A DNA stretch of 64,000 bases from Bradyrhizobium cajani (GTDB taxonomy: Bacteria; Pseudomonadota; Alphaproteobacteria; Rhizobiales; Xanthobacteraceae), in the NCBI RefSeq assembly GCF_009759665.1, contig NZ_WQNE01000006.1, positions 186,001-250,000 on the forward strand, given 5' to 3'. The notes under the pieces are model-generated. The model searched no databases, was not told the origin of the DNA, and saw only the letters and a list, made by a program, of their open reading frames with translations. A program made the translations under genes and the position numbers. Below are positions 47,563 to 57,769 of the stretch, piece after piece. The stretch's first letter is position 1; each line of letters begins with the position of its first letter.

Positions 47563-47930
47563 GAACGGCTGTCGCTGCAATCTGGATGTTTTGCGCCGGT
47601 TCATTTCATCGCCCCTGCAACTCCATTTCGTTGAATAGAAGCCCATCGGCTCCCTCCCAGCGAGCATCTTTGTCTTTGGCTCGAGGCCATTCGCGCAAGT
47701 GGGCAGCGGAATCGAACGGCTGCTAAGCCAGCTGAACGGCTGAGCTCCACTCAGCGTGCGCAAAACCTGCGCTGCCGCTTTGATAGACGTCGACATACCA
47801 GCGCTTGTGCGGCCCGCTCTATTAGAGTCGGAGGAGACGATTCAGTGACACTCGATGAATAATTCGATCAAAAACCCCCGCGCCGCTCTTGTGCGGTGAC
47901 CAAGTATCAATGCGCCCCCAAGACCTTAAG
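47563..47930 (+). repeat. segmental duplication D2, copy A right part
   Basis: Starting CGGCTGTCGCTGCAATCTGG, this continues the match to 56950-57250 after the inserted PEP-mutase-like gene. It ends in AATTCGATCAAAAACCCCCG and TGTGCGGTGACCAAGTAT. In copy B these last two blocks are separated by the Xre gene at 57327. Confidence 0.65.
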
Positions 47931-48280
47931 CATCGACCGCATCGTCGGGCCCAAAACTCAACAGTGACACCTCGCAAGCACGCACACAGTCCGTTTCGCC
48001 GTGGCGCGCTCCTAGGGGCATCCTCGCGGAACGCCCCTTCTCAGAACTGATAGGAGAACTCCGTTTCCGTTTGAGCTATTCCTTCCAGGTTGAGCCGCCC
48101 AGCCAAGGCCACAGCCGATTGCCGGCCAACAGCCGAACTTCGAAGTCGCTGATGCTGGTTTCAAAAGCGGCGATGTGAGCAGCACGATAGCTCGACAGTC
48201 GCATGCCGATCGCAAGCCGGAGCACCTCCGCTATGGGTTGTTTCACATGAGTGTTAGCTGTCATTCCCACCGAAGCGGCA

Positions 48281-48509
48281 TGGTGATTGAGGCCCTCGAT
48301 TCCCGTTCAAGTGCCCGCGCTCCGCCCATTGTTCTATCGGCAGAAATCGTACCGGTAACTGGGTTGCCCGCAAAAACGGCGCGCGTTTGGCAGGCTTTTT
48401 ATCAACCGCCCTGAAGCTCTGAAATGCGCTCTATTCAAGAACCGACACCATCCAGAGAGCATCATCGAAGTGGCGCGTGAGATCGAGCTCGATACTCCTA
48501 GGCCGTGAA
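48281..48509 (+). pseudogene. degraded copy of the small hypothetical gene at 17554
   Basis: ATGGTGATTGAGGCCCTCGA onward parallels ATGATGATTCAGGTCCTCGC at 17554. The 3' part (GCATCATCGAAGTGGCGCGT, GAGATCGAGCTCGATACTCC) is nearly identical in sense, but small indels change the frame in the middle. It supports the view that the intact copy is or was coding. Confidence 0.6.
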
Positions 48510-49538
48510 TTGTTGAACACGAAGAGTTGACCACCCTTCTGCATCCGCCGAGCCGTCAGAGCCGGGCACTCGCTAACCGATGTTCTTGAGCGTGCGCACC
48601 TCAACCTTCAAGTAGGCAGCCCACAGGCTTTCCGCCGCAGGTTTTCTCGGTCGACAATCACCGGCCAATCATTGCCCCCGCTCAATGACCGTCACATGGT
48701 TATAAACCTGAACTTTAGCCGTCCTGTCTCGTTCCGTGCGACGATTTAAGATGAGAGAAGGAGGCACCAACGACTGTTCTGTTTGGCACGCGCTTCACTA
48801 CGCAAGCATAGCGCACGACTCTACTAGTCGGCTTCACCTGCATCGGGCTATCTCGAGGTGTAATGCGTTCGCGGGCTTAACGCCATCCCGTTCGCAGCGA
48901 TACTCAGAAACTTCCAGATCGCGGCGTGCGCCGCAAACATATTCAGCTCGTGGCTCGAATCCGCTAGATCATCGAAGAACGGGACTTTGACATTGGTGGT
49001 CCCGGAAAAGGTAGTTCATTGAGCTAGTTAAGCTTCGTGAGAATCGCCCGAACTTGGTTGAGCGCGAAGGGCGCAAGAGTATCGCGCAACGTCTAGCAGC
49101 AGCGCACTTTTTGAAATGCGTTACGCACCATCATTGCCATCTCCGTGTCCCGCCGCACCGTGTACGCCGCTTTTCCGATGACCACGATTTCAGTACCTAA
49201 GCCGCTAGGATCACGACACTTCAATTTGCGACACGTATACGACCGCCGCGTCCGCAGCAGGGGAGACGGAACGATCGCAACGTTGACGTTTGGGATCCGA
49301 CCGGCCGTCACGCCTTCAAGAGCGTTATGCGCCGATGATCTCACCTCGCCCAGTGGTGCGCGGCGCCCCGCAGCGCCGATCGGCGACGAAATCGAAGCAC
49401 GCCCTATTCATAGTAACAGCGCCTGTATTATGGCTATACAGCTGCGGACATGTAATTCGCCTCGCATTCCGCCGGAGCAACCAAAGTCGCCCCTCACATT
49501 TTGCTAGATCTGCATCAGCGGCAATGGAACCGCGGCCG

Positions 49539-49748
49539 TTACTCAATAAGACGCATACGCCGCGCCTTGACGACGCATTGGATACGGGTGCTCGTTTCCA
49601 GCTTTCGCATTGCGTTTTTGACATGAAAGTTGACGGTGTTCTCACTCACTTTCAGGATGACTCCGATGGCCCAGGATGTCTTGCCCTCCTCGACCCATCG
49701 TAAGCACTGTCTTTCCCGTGCCGACAAAACAATCTCTTCATCCGCCAT
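49539..49748 (-). pseudogene. LuxR-type helix-turn-helix fragment
   Basis: The 69 residues contain a GerE/LuxR DNA-binding domain: LSARERQCLRWVEEGKTSWA and VSENTVNFHVKNAMRKLETS. No autoinducer-binding domain is readable in frame upstream, so it is either a free-standing HTH protein or, more likely, the 3' end of a broken quorum-sensing regulator. It lies in the segment that interrupts duplication D1. Confidence 0.6.
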
Positions 49749-50329
49749 GAGTTTCTCCCGGAGCAGAGAGGACGTAGGACGAGATCAGCAAATGCCATAC
49801 CAGTCGGTGGCACCGCAAACTCTGGCGGCAGACCAAGATTTTTGGAGATTTTCCGGCGCACTTCTCCAGGAGACTGCGGTTCAACTGCGGCCCTATCGAC
49901 GGGATCGCGACATACGTCGACAACGCAACAGCAGTATTTCCGACAACCGTAGCAGTCGATATTTGCTCAACATCAATGTGAGCTAGATATCACCTTTTGG
50001 CCAAGCGTTCCTCACCCGCAAGGGGTGAATGCTCCGTGAAGGGCCGTAGCACCTGGCTCGCGAGCCGAGACCCTCATTTGTACCAAACCAACGTGTCGGC
50101 TGCGATCCACCATTACAACAGCCCCGCGTTCGGCGCCAATCCTACGGCGATAGTGCAAGCACTCATCGCCCCAATCAACTACCAAGGCTGGTCATTGATC
50201 GGACTCACACCAAAAAGGATACGAGCAGTGAGGTTTGTGCCAATCGAAGCTCGGCCTCCAGGACTTCTGCATGAAGTATCGTCACAATCCACTCGGCCCA
50301 ACGCAGGTCATCAATGCACTCGGCCATCG

Positions 50330-51164
50330 CCTGTCGAAATACTTCGCGCCCAGGTCTGCTCGAATGATGAGCTCTCGTTTGTGATGGAGGCGCATGACGC
50401 CCTGTCCGCCACAATCTCTCAGCGCTCAGGATTCAAGGGGCTCTGGGCGTCTGGCTCGTCGATTGCTGGCTCGCTCGGCTACCGCGATGCCAATGAAGCT
50501 TCATGGACCCAGCTCGTCGAGAGCCTCCAACGCATAGTGGACTCAACCGCGCTAGCTGTGTCGTTGACGGCGACGGGGTTTGGGCAACTTCAACGATGCG
50601 CGCCTCCTCGCACGCAAACTCTGTCAGGGTCGCGCGGCGCGCGTCTCGCCTGAGGACTAAGATGAACTCGCTCATTGGGGAATGGCATTCGCGCGCCGAC
50701 TCCGACGAATTCTCGAGCTGCGAAGGATACGGTCGCTGAAAACCTGGCTCTCGCGGCTAGGATCGAAGCGCTGATGGCCGGCCATGGATTGAACGAAGCC
50801 ATCTTGCGTGCTCACGTCTATGCCGATGCTGGAGCCGATGCAATCTTCATTCACCCGAGAAAGAATACCGCTGACGAAATGCTTTCGGTTGTCACCGAGT
50901 GGCGGAACCGGCTACCTGATTGTTCCGACGACATACTATCGAACGCTCTCAGCCTATCGTGATGCGCGCATCTCCACGGTCATCTGGGCCAATCACTTAT
51001 GCGAGCTGCAGCAGCTGCAACGCGACGTGTCTACGATAGTATCCTCGCTCAGGAGGGCGTTCCGAGCATTGAAATCTCATATCGCCCCAGTCAGCGAGAT
51101 CTTCGAGCTCCTGGGGTATGACGAACTCGCATTGGCCGAAAAGCGATATCTGCAGCCCCTCTGA
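50330..51164 (+). pseudogene. PEP mutase pseudogene (copy of 18309-19247)
   Basis: Three frames carry consecutive parts of the enzyme: ELSFVMEAHDALSATISQRS through YRDANEASWTQLVESLQRIV (to about 50560), then LAARIEALMAGHGLNEAILR through ADAIFIHPRKN (to about 50910), then IVPTTYYRTLSAYRDARIST to KRYLQPL. The EDK/FPK loop region is degraded. The order and residues match the intact gene in the D1 copy, so it is a decayed duplicate. Confidence 0.75.
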
Positions 51165-51688
51165 TCTATGGTGACAGGTTTTGTCACCTAACGTTGCCCT
51201 CCTGAAAAGCCGCCGCGATCCGAACACCCATCGCCTCTCGTCAGTCTTGCTTCAGTGGCAACCAAGACTCGAGTTTCTAATCCTGGCGACGCTTTGACAC
51301 GGCGGAGCAGCTTTCCCCTGCCAGGCAAGCGCGGATGACGATGATACCGACGTGTTATCCACGATGGTCATGGGTTAACGCCAGAGAACGTCGCATTTAC
51401 TTTAGGTCGGGAGCGTATGCTTAAAAGGGCAGTCCGGGTTATGGCGTTAGCCAGATCAGCTTGCCATCGATGAGCGCCGTCGCCGCGGACATCGCTCAAG
51501 CCGATCGGACGGCCCGGCTCAACCATATCTGCGAGCCACGTCTGAAAGAATCATGCGCCGTTGCGTCAACGCTCACGCGCGCCTCCCTCACCAGATTGTA
51601 AAAGGGATGTGGGACTATCAGGCCGTGCTCATGTCCCTCCAGCACGGCCAAATAGCCCTAGGGCTACGCAGATGCGGCCAGCCATATT
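51165..51688. other. intergenic region
   Basis: No gene is seen in 524 bases downstream of the ABC exporter gene and the PEP mutase pseudogene. Just beyond the exporter stop, GCCCTAGGGC (51656-51665) and CAGCCATATTTTAGGGCTGG lie close together; the latter (51678-51697) is a short hairpin overlapping the gene end and might serve as a terminator on the minus strand. Confidence 0.35.
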
Positions 51689-53497
51689 TTAGGGCTGGCC
51701 GTCCGCCGAGAGCGGACCGAACTCGACGGCCTGCCGCTCGAACAGACTGCGATAGATGCCGCCGGGTTGCACGATCAGTGCCGGATGCGTGCCCTGCTCG
51801 ACGATCTGGCCGCGATCGAACACCAGGACGCGGTCGAGGCCGCGCACCGTCGACAGGCGATGAGCGATTACGATCGAGGTGCGGTCCTTCATCAGCCGTT
51901 CCATCGCCTCTTGGATCAGCGCTTCCGATTCCGAATCCAGGCTCGACGTCGCCTCGTCCAGAACCAACACTGGCGCATCAGCAAGGAACGCGCGCGCCAG
52001 CGCAACGCGCTGCCGCTCGCCGCCCGACAGATTTACGCCGCGCTCACCCACCAACGTGCCGTAGCCTTTCGGCGATCGTATGATAAAGTCATGCGCATTG
52101 GCGAGCCTCGCGGCCTGCGTGATCGCCGCCATGCTCGCGCCGGGCCGGCCATAAGCGATGTTTTCAGCCAGCGAGCGGTGAAACAGGATCGGCTCCTGCT
52201 CCACGATCGCGATCTGGCTGCGCAGCGACTGCTGCGTGGCTTTCGCAACGTCCTGGCCGTCGATCAGGATCCGGCCGCCGGAGACGTCGTAGAGGCGCTG
52301 AATCAACTTGACGAACGTGGTCTTGCCGGAGCCGGAGCGGCCGACCAGACCGATCCGCTCGCCGGCGCGGATGTTGATCGACAATCCGTCGTAAAGCGGC
52401 ACGCGATCGCCGTGGTAGAGGAAGGTGACGTCCTCGAACGTGATGCGTCCACCGTGAATGTCGATCGGCTTGGCGTCGGGGGCATCGACAATGCCGATCG
52501 GCTCGCCATAGATGGTAACGAGTTCCTCCATGTCGTTCACCGAGCGCTGCAGATTGTTGATGTGCATCCCGACGTCACGCAGATAGGCGTGGATGATGTA
52601 ATAGCTTGTCAACACATAGGTGACGTCGCCCGGAGAGGCGCGCCCCGCTATCCACAGCAGGATGGCGCCGCCGATCACCGAAGCACGGAAACACAAGAGC
52701 ATTACGAGCTGCACCGCGCTCGTGCCATTGGACCGCAGCCAAGTGCGCTGCACCCGCGCCCGCCAGCGTCTGACGACACCGTCAAGCCGCGCATCCTCAC
52801 GCGCCTCAGCGCCGAAGGACTTCACCACAGTATTGCAGGTGAGCGCGTCCGCTAGCGTGCCGCTGACTTTGCTGTCCCAGGCGTTGGAAACGCGCGCCGC
52901 CGGCGCGATGTAACCGATCGTGAATGCCGTCGTGATGGCGACGTAGATCACTGCGCCGAGGCCGATCACGGCGCCGAGCTCGGGCCAATGCAGGCCGAGC
53001 AGGATCGTCGAGCCCACGAGCACCGCGAGGGACGGCAACAATGCCATCAGGATAGTATGATTAAGCAGGTCGATCGCCCACATGCCGCGGGTGATCTTGC
53101 GGACGGTCGAGCCGGCGAACGAATTAGCGTGCCAGTCGGTTGAGAAGCGCTGCACGCGCATGAAGGCCCCACGGGCCACATCTGACATGGTCTTCAGCGT
53201 GAACGGCACGATCGCCTGCAAGCCCGTAAACCGCAATATAATCGAGAGCAGACCAAGCGCGAGGGTGCCAACGAACGCAATCAGTGGCGCATGTCGCGCC
53301 GCTTGGTCGGAGGGGACCGAGGTCAATGCGTCCACCAGACGGCCGGAATAGACCGGCATGAGCAGGTCGGCGACCGTCGCCCCTAAGAAGCCGACGAGGA
53401 TGACCGTGGCACGGACTGGCTGCTTCAGCCAATGCTCCAACGCAAACGGGAGAACCAGGCCGATTGCGGCGGTCCGTTTGTCATCTTGACTGGTCAT
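51689..53497 (-). CDS. ABC exporter, fused permease-ATPase (MsbA/LapB-type half transporter)
   Basis: The product has 602 residues. Six membrane helices lie in residues 20-310 (VRATVILVGFLGATVADLLM onward), followed by the ATPase with Walker A GRSGSGKTT, signature NLSGGERQRVALARA, Walker B VLVLDEATSSLD and switch His in IAHRLS. Such homodimeric exporters move lipids, peptides or drugs outwards. The start at 53497 is chosen because upstream codons to 53560 lack homology. No partner gene is adjacent; the substrate is unknown. Confidence 0.87.
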   Translation of the reverse strand: MTSQDDKRTAAIGLVLPFALEHWLKQPVRATVILVGFLGATVADLLMPVYSGRLVDALTSVPSDQAARHAPLIAFVGTLALGLLSIILRFTGLQAIVPFTLKTMSDVARGAFMRVQRFSTDWHANSFAGSTVRKITRGMWAIDLLNHTILMALLPSLAVLVGSTILLGLHWPELGAVIGLGAVIYVAITTAFTIGYIAPAARVSNAWDSKVSGTLADALTCNTVVKSFGAEAREDARLDGVVRRWRARVQRTWLRSNGTSAVQLVMLLCFRASVIGGAILLWIAGRASPGDVTYVLTSYYIIHAYLRDVGMHINNLQRSVNDMEELVTIYGEPIGIVDAPDAKPIDIHGGRITFEDVTFLYHGDRVPLYDGLSINIRAGERIGLVGRSGSGKTTFVKLIQRLYDVSGGRILIDGQDVAKATQQSLRSQIAIVEQEPILFHRSLAENIAYGRPGASMAAITQAARLANAHDFIIRSPKGYGTLVGERGVNLSGGERQRVALARAFLADAPVLVLDEATSSLDSESEALIQEAMERLMKDRTSIVIAHRLSTVRGLDRVLVFDRGQIVEQGTHPALIVQPGGIYRSLFERQAVEFGPLSADGQP

Positions 53498-53906
53498 GGC
53501 GCTAGGGGTTTGTTGCACACACGGTGTAAAAACCGTTCGATCCAGACCCGATGTGCACAATGCCTGGCGCGCCGTCCGAGGGATGCGATAAATGCCCGCA
53601 GTCTGGGGGCTGCGGCCGAACTCTTCTACCCATTTCAGCCACTCTTCGCCTAGGCGCTTAGCTGAAGCGCCTCACGCTTGCGAGCTCCTTGTCCCGGGAT
53701 TGGCGCAGCCGCGCGAAAATCCTCAACGTCGGGTCTGCCTCCAAAATACCGAATCGCTTGCCCGATGCCGCCTGCGGAGCCCGCACTTCGACCGCGGCGG
53801 GGCCGAAGGGCGCGATGGCTGAGAGCATCGATCTGAGACATCGGCCAGCCTTGCGCTATCCGAGCTTGTGTGAGCCAGGTAGGCGGGATCGGCGCCACTC
53901 TCTTTT

Positions 53907-55271
53907 TCATCTTTTCTCCTCCGGCGACGCTTGCGCTTTGGTACTTTGCGGGACTCCGGCTTGCGGAGTCGCACAAAGAGACCCATAGCAATCCTTCTGA
54001 CCCTTGTAGTTGGCCAGCGTTTGGACCAATACCGACATAACCTGCTGTTTCAATTCGTCCGGGATCGGTGCGGGGCCGTCCAGCGACTTCAGCGTCACCT
54101 CGATCAACTCGATCGCGCGATCCTTGTTGCCGCTCTCGTAATAGTACTGAGCGACCGCCGGATAGGACAGGAACTTAAGAGTCTCGCCGCGTTGCGGAGG
54201 ATTCACTGCTAGAATGTGTTCGGATAACTCATTTCCCATCGCGAAGCGCTCGGCCTGTGGCAAATGAGAGTTGTCATTCGCCGGATCAAAGAGTTGGCGC
54301 ATCGCCCCAGCCATCCACAGCGCGGATTTTTTGTTGATCGCGTCACGAACCAATTGGCGCATCACAGGCAGGCCGGCCTGCAAGTCGTGCATTTTGTGAA
54401 GCAACAGATCTGCACGGAGCACGCGAAAGTTCACGTCATCCGGCAGAACAGCGACGGCCTCTTCGACCACCGAAAGCGCCTTCGCCCAATCCTGCGCCTC
54501 CATCGCCGGCGTCAGTTTGGCGAAGATCGGCATTGTGCGTTCGCCCTTGGCGATCCGCTCTGCATCGGCGGCTTTCGCTTCATCGCTGATGCGCCAGCTG
54601 CCGGTCAGAATCTTCGGCAAAACGTCTTCGAGTTGCGTCGGGGAACCGATAAAGGCGATGTGGCCGTCGCGGTCGACCACGAACGAGGTGGGAATCCCGA
54701 CAGAAAAGCTGGAATCCATCCAAAGCTTGTCCATTTCGCGTGTGTAGTCGAACCCGATCCGATAGTTGAGATTCGGCAACTTTTCGGTCAACCATGCGTC
54801 CAACTTGCCTCGGGCCTCGTCCGCTGTTTGAGCGCGTTCACGAGCTGCTATTCCGAGGACCTCAACTCCGCTATCTCTGTATTTCTCTTGCAGCTGTACC
54901 AGATCGGAGAGCGCCGCCACACACGGTGCGCACCAAGTTGCCCAGAATTCGACGATGTACACTTTCCCTGGCTGGAAGCTCGTGAGGGGCTGCCCACGTA
55001 GCCAGTTCTCCACCTTGATCGGAGGAGCTGGGGATTCTAAGCCCAGCGCCATGTTACTCTCCAAAGTTATTGTCAGAGGTTGCGCGACGTTTTGCGCTAG
55101 CTGATCTCTGATCGCGACCGCGAGGGGTGGTGCCTTGGTGTAGACGGGCTGCTCAGCGAGATCCGCAGCGATTGCCGGTGTCGCCGCGCTAAGCGCGACG
55201 ACACACAAACTCACAAGCAACAAGCTCTTCCTCTCACAAGCGGGCCACATCAGTTCAAGGAAGGTGAGCAT
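53907..55271 (-). CDS. TlpA-like thioredoxin-domain protein with helical-repeat C-terminus
   Basis: The product has 454 residues from the ATG at 55271; an ATG at 55250 is an alternative. A signal peptide (SLLLVSLCVVALSAATPAIA) exports it. Residues about 90-230 are a TlpA/ResA thioredoxin fold with WCAPC after VEFWAT and a cis-Pro loop (GIPTSFVVDRDG). The remaining 220 residues are helical, TPR-like. TlpA-type proteins reduce disulphides in the periplasm, for example for cytochrome or Cu-centre assembly. The large helical extension is unusual for simple TlpA and may bind a partner. It is transcribed on the same strand as the ABC exporter, 409 bases upstream of it. Confidence 0.8.
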   Translation of the reverse strand: MLTFLELMWPACERKSLLLVSLCVVALSAATPAIAADLAEQPVYTKAPPLAVAIRDQLAQNVAQPLTITLESNMALGLESPAPPIKVENWLRGQPLTSFQPGKVYIVEFWATWCAPCVAALSDLVQLQEKYRDSGVEVLGIAARERAQTADEARGKLDAWLTEKLPNLNYRIGFDYTREMDKLWMDSSFSVGIPTSFVVDRDGHIAFIGSPTQLEDVLPKILTGSWRISDEAKAADAERIAKGERTMPIFAKLTPAMEAQDWAKALSVVEEAVAVLPDDVNFRVLRADLLLHKMHDLQAGLPVMRQLVRDAINKKSALWMAGAMRQLFDPANDNSHLPQAERFAMGNELSEHILAVNPPQRGETLKFLSYPAVAQYYYESGNKDRAIELIEVTLKSLDGPAPIPDELKQQVMSVLVQTLANYKGQKDCYGSLCATPQAGVPQSTKAQASPEEKR

Positions 55272-55906
55272 CGCTGGTCTCGCGTTTGGTGCGCTCAGCA
55301 CCTGCAGTACTGCTGCACCTTAGTTGCAACGTCCGTGCCAGAATCGTCTGCGCGCATTAACGCCCATTTGCGCATGAATAGCTCAATAGCACTTCACTGC
55401 GACCATTGTGTTGAATCCGCCGCGCTTTGTGCCGCTGTCCGAATTTGAACAAGAATGCGCACTTCGCGCCGTCAGAAAGCTGATTTGATATTGTGAGCCG
55501 CCGAACGGAAACTTGGTAATCGCTGTCCCCTAGCAGACAGGATTAGAGGCGAGCGACGATTTAGATCGGACTCGAACGAGCCAAAGCCCCGTGGACCGTG
55601 GATACGTATTCTGGTCGATGACGATGGAACCATTCGCCGGGCACTGCAGACGAGCTGCGGATCGGGGAGGCTTTGAAACTATCAGTGCTTGCCATCGCGC
55701 TAGCGGTTCCTGCACCACAAACTGGTACTTCGATTACTTTGCTGTCCAGCCGGGTTTCCAGGGATCCGTGACGCCCTATCGACTTCGAAAACCGTTGCCC
55801 CCGTATCGAAACAGATGCCGCCGATCGCCTCGATGGAGCTAAGGCTTCACTCCAGGTTCTGACCAGGAGGCCGGCTGGACCCAGCCGCTGGCCGCGCGCA
55901 TCACTT
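55272..55906. other. intergenic region before duplication D2 copy B
   Basis: No intact gene. The promoter of the TlpA-like gene should lie at its left edge. From about 55900 the sequence enters the D2 repeat. Confidence 0.35.
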
Positions 55907-57250
55907 CCTCGCTGGCATGAAACTCTTTGCGCAAGCAGGGGACCTTGGACCAATTGGCTACAGCTGGATGACAGGTCTCCAATAAGCAGATGGCGGCCCC
56001 TGCAATATGCCGTCGGTCTGCGCAGCTAAACACTGTGGACCTAAACAGCGTCGCCGAGGTCGATTGACAACGGACGACGGCCGCAGCGAGGCGAGCCTTG
56101 GCGCTGCTTTCTTAAGAGGGGCGCCGCGCAATTGTCGTCGTACTCCTGAAAGCGTTTCGAGTCCTGTTGATCGTTCGATTTGGACAAGAGAATCCACGCG
56201 TCTGCGCGGCACCCAACGCACAAGCGCCGAGGGTATTGCTCCGCTGGTGAGCCGCGGCCGCGAAACGCGCCGTCGTCTTCGGCGATGCGACGCATGGCAC
56301 CGCAACCTGCGATCATTTCATTCAACAAACACGAATGTCCGTCCTGTTCGCAATTTTGCAAACGAGTAGAAGCTGTCAACAATCCTGCCTCAGACTTCAG
56401 TTGCTCCGATTGTCTCTCATTACGGCTCGAGGCCTTGTCCGTCTCTCCGAAGCCGAGGCCATGACGGTGCGAGCCGCCGAGCTACGCGAACAAGGCGCGG
56501 ACGTGATCACACTCGGTCAGGGCGAACCCGATTTCGAAGCCTCACTTGCTGCCCGCGAGGCCGGCAGCTGCTCAATCCGCATCGGGCCGACGAAAAGCAC
56601 CGCGCTCGTAAGGAGCCGAGCAGCTGCGCCGGCCAGTCAGCGAGACTTCAGTCGCGATCACGGGCTCAATTCCAGTATCGATCAGACCATGTTTTTTGCG
56701 GCGCGAAGCAGGTCGTTTTCAACGCGACGTTTGCAAGTCTCGAGACTGGAGCAACGGCGGTTCGGAGGCCGACGCAATGACCGGCTGGTGCGTTCTGTAT
56801 GGCGTAGGGCCTTTGGCTCTGGTCGAGGCCATCAATCTCGTCCAGAGTCGAACCTTTTCCCAAAGGAGCTCGATCGCGCAATATGCAGCTGTCGAGGCAC
56901 TATCTGGCCTCCGGGGTTCATCTGAGGCAATTCGCGCGCGTTTCCGCAACGCTGTCGCTGCAATCTCGATGGTTGGGGCCGGCTCATTCTTCGGGCTGCA
57001 CTCCATTTCGTTGAATGGAGGGCCATCGGCTCCCTCTCAGCGAGCATCCTTGTCTTTGGCTCGATGCCGTCCGCGCAGGTGGGCAGCGGAATCGAACGGC
57101 TGCCGAGCCAGCGGAACGGCTGAACTCCGGTCAGCGCCTGCAACATCTGCGCCGCCGCAAATTGATAGAGGGTCGACATACCAGCGCCTGTGCGGGCCGG
57201 CAAGTAGCGTCGAGGAACGATTCGATGACACTCATCGAATAATTCGATCG
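55907..57250 (+). repeat. segmental duplication D2, copy B (uninterrupted)
   Basis: It matches 45313-46361 and then 47563-47880 as one continuous stretch, so copy A carries an insertion. It begins ACTTCCTCGCTGGCATGAAA and runs to AATTCGATCGCCCCCC, immediately before the Xre gene leader. Confidence 0.7.
56396..57000 (+). pseudogene. aspartate aminotransferase remnant, copy B
   Basis: It reads TVRAAELREQGADVITLGQG, EPDFEAS, then RDHGLNSSIDQTMFF (related to the usual DQTMFF-GGKQ region), GAKQVVFNATFASLETGATA in the next frame, and then MTGWCVLYGVGPLALVEAIN and SSIAQYAAVEALSGL. The block with the catalytic lysine is deleted exactly as in copy A. It is better preserved than copy A but still broken. 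Confidence 0.68.
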
Positions 57251-57281
57251 CCCCCCCAATTTGTTGACGTTTTTATGTAGG

Positions 57282-57297
57282 TTATAGCCTGTGGTTT
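57282..57297. promoter_or_regulatory. conserved upstream element of Xre gene 1
   Basis: TTATAGCCTGTGGTTT ends 29 bases before the ATG. A related element, CTATAACCAGTGGTTT, ends exactly 29 bases before the second Xre gene (60748-60763). Conservation with identical spacing suggests an operator, probably autoregulatory. Confidence 0.45.
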
Positions 57298-57326
57298 GAT
57301 CGCCATCGAAATGGCTGCTTTCGCGC

Positions 57327-57608
57327 ATGAGAGCTCGTGCGCTTGTGGCTTACAATGTGCGCCGGATCCGCGTCCAGCGCGGTATTCCGCAAGAGCAATT
57401 GGCCTATGATGCAGGTGTTGATCGCTCCTACATGAGCCGTCTCGAGCGCCAACAGGCGAACCCGACAATCGATCTTCTCGATCGCCTTGCCGAGACGCTC
57501 GACGTTGCTGTCTCCGAGCTGTTTGTTCGGCCATCCAAGGGTGCGCCGCCACCCGCGACCTTACCTAAAGGTCGCAAGCCGAGGCCGACACGCCGCAAAA
57601 GGACCTAG
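57327..57608 (+). CDS. Xre-family regulator (controller-protein/QseC-like), copy 1
   Basis: The product has 93 residues. The Xre helix-turn-helix spans about 10-64: NVRRIRVQRGIPQEQLAYDA, GVDRSYMSRLERQQANPTID, LLDRLAETLDVAVSELF, followed by a basic proline-rich tail. Controller proteins of this size, including QseC of Mesorhizobium symbiosis islands, bind paired operators and switch island transfer genes. It is a close paralogue of the protein at 60793-61074. It lies exactly where duplication D2 copy A has no gene, so it was gained or lost after duplication. The QseC role is inference from neighbours. Confidence 0.72.
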   Translation: MRARALVAYNVRRIRVQRGIPQEQLAYDAGVDRSYMSRLERQQANPTIDLLDRLAETLDVAVSELFVRPSKGAPPPATLPKGRKPRPTRRKRT

Positions 57609-57769
57609 CCGCCCTGACAGCACCGAGGCGTTGACGCCGATCCTGTGCGGTGACCAAGCATTATGCGCTCCCACGCCGATTTTGTGCTCAGCCGACCCTT
57701 GATATGCGGGAATCCCGCTATGGACATCGAATAATGTGATGGATGTACATTCTGGCGCCGGAGCAGACA

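Larger units (their letters stand above)
47935..51164 (+). repeat. segmental duplication D1, decayed copy
   Basis: It resembles 17215-19247: flank (47935-48280), small gene remnant (48281-48509), leader (48690-48905), then an insertion of roughly 1.4 kb (about 48905-50300) containing a LuxR-type fragment, then the PEP mutase remnant. Frameshifts throughout show that this copy is no longer under selection. Confidence 0.62.

Noticed and set aside
51767..52855. Plus-strand open frame of 362 codons
   Set aside because: It is antisense to the ATPase domain of the ABC exporter and shows no domain of its own.
54264..55001. Plus-strand open frame of 245 codons
   Set aside because: It is antisense to the TlpA-like gene; composition is His/Arg-rich as expected of a shadow frame.
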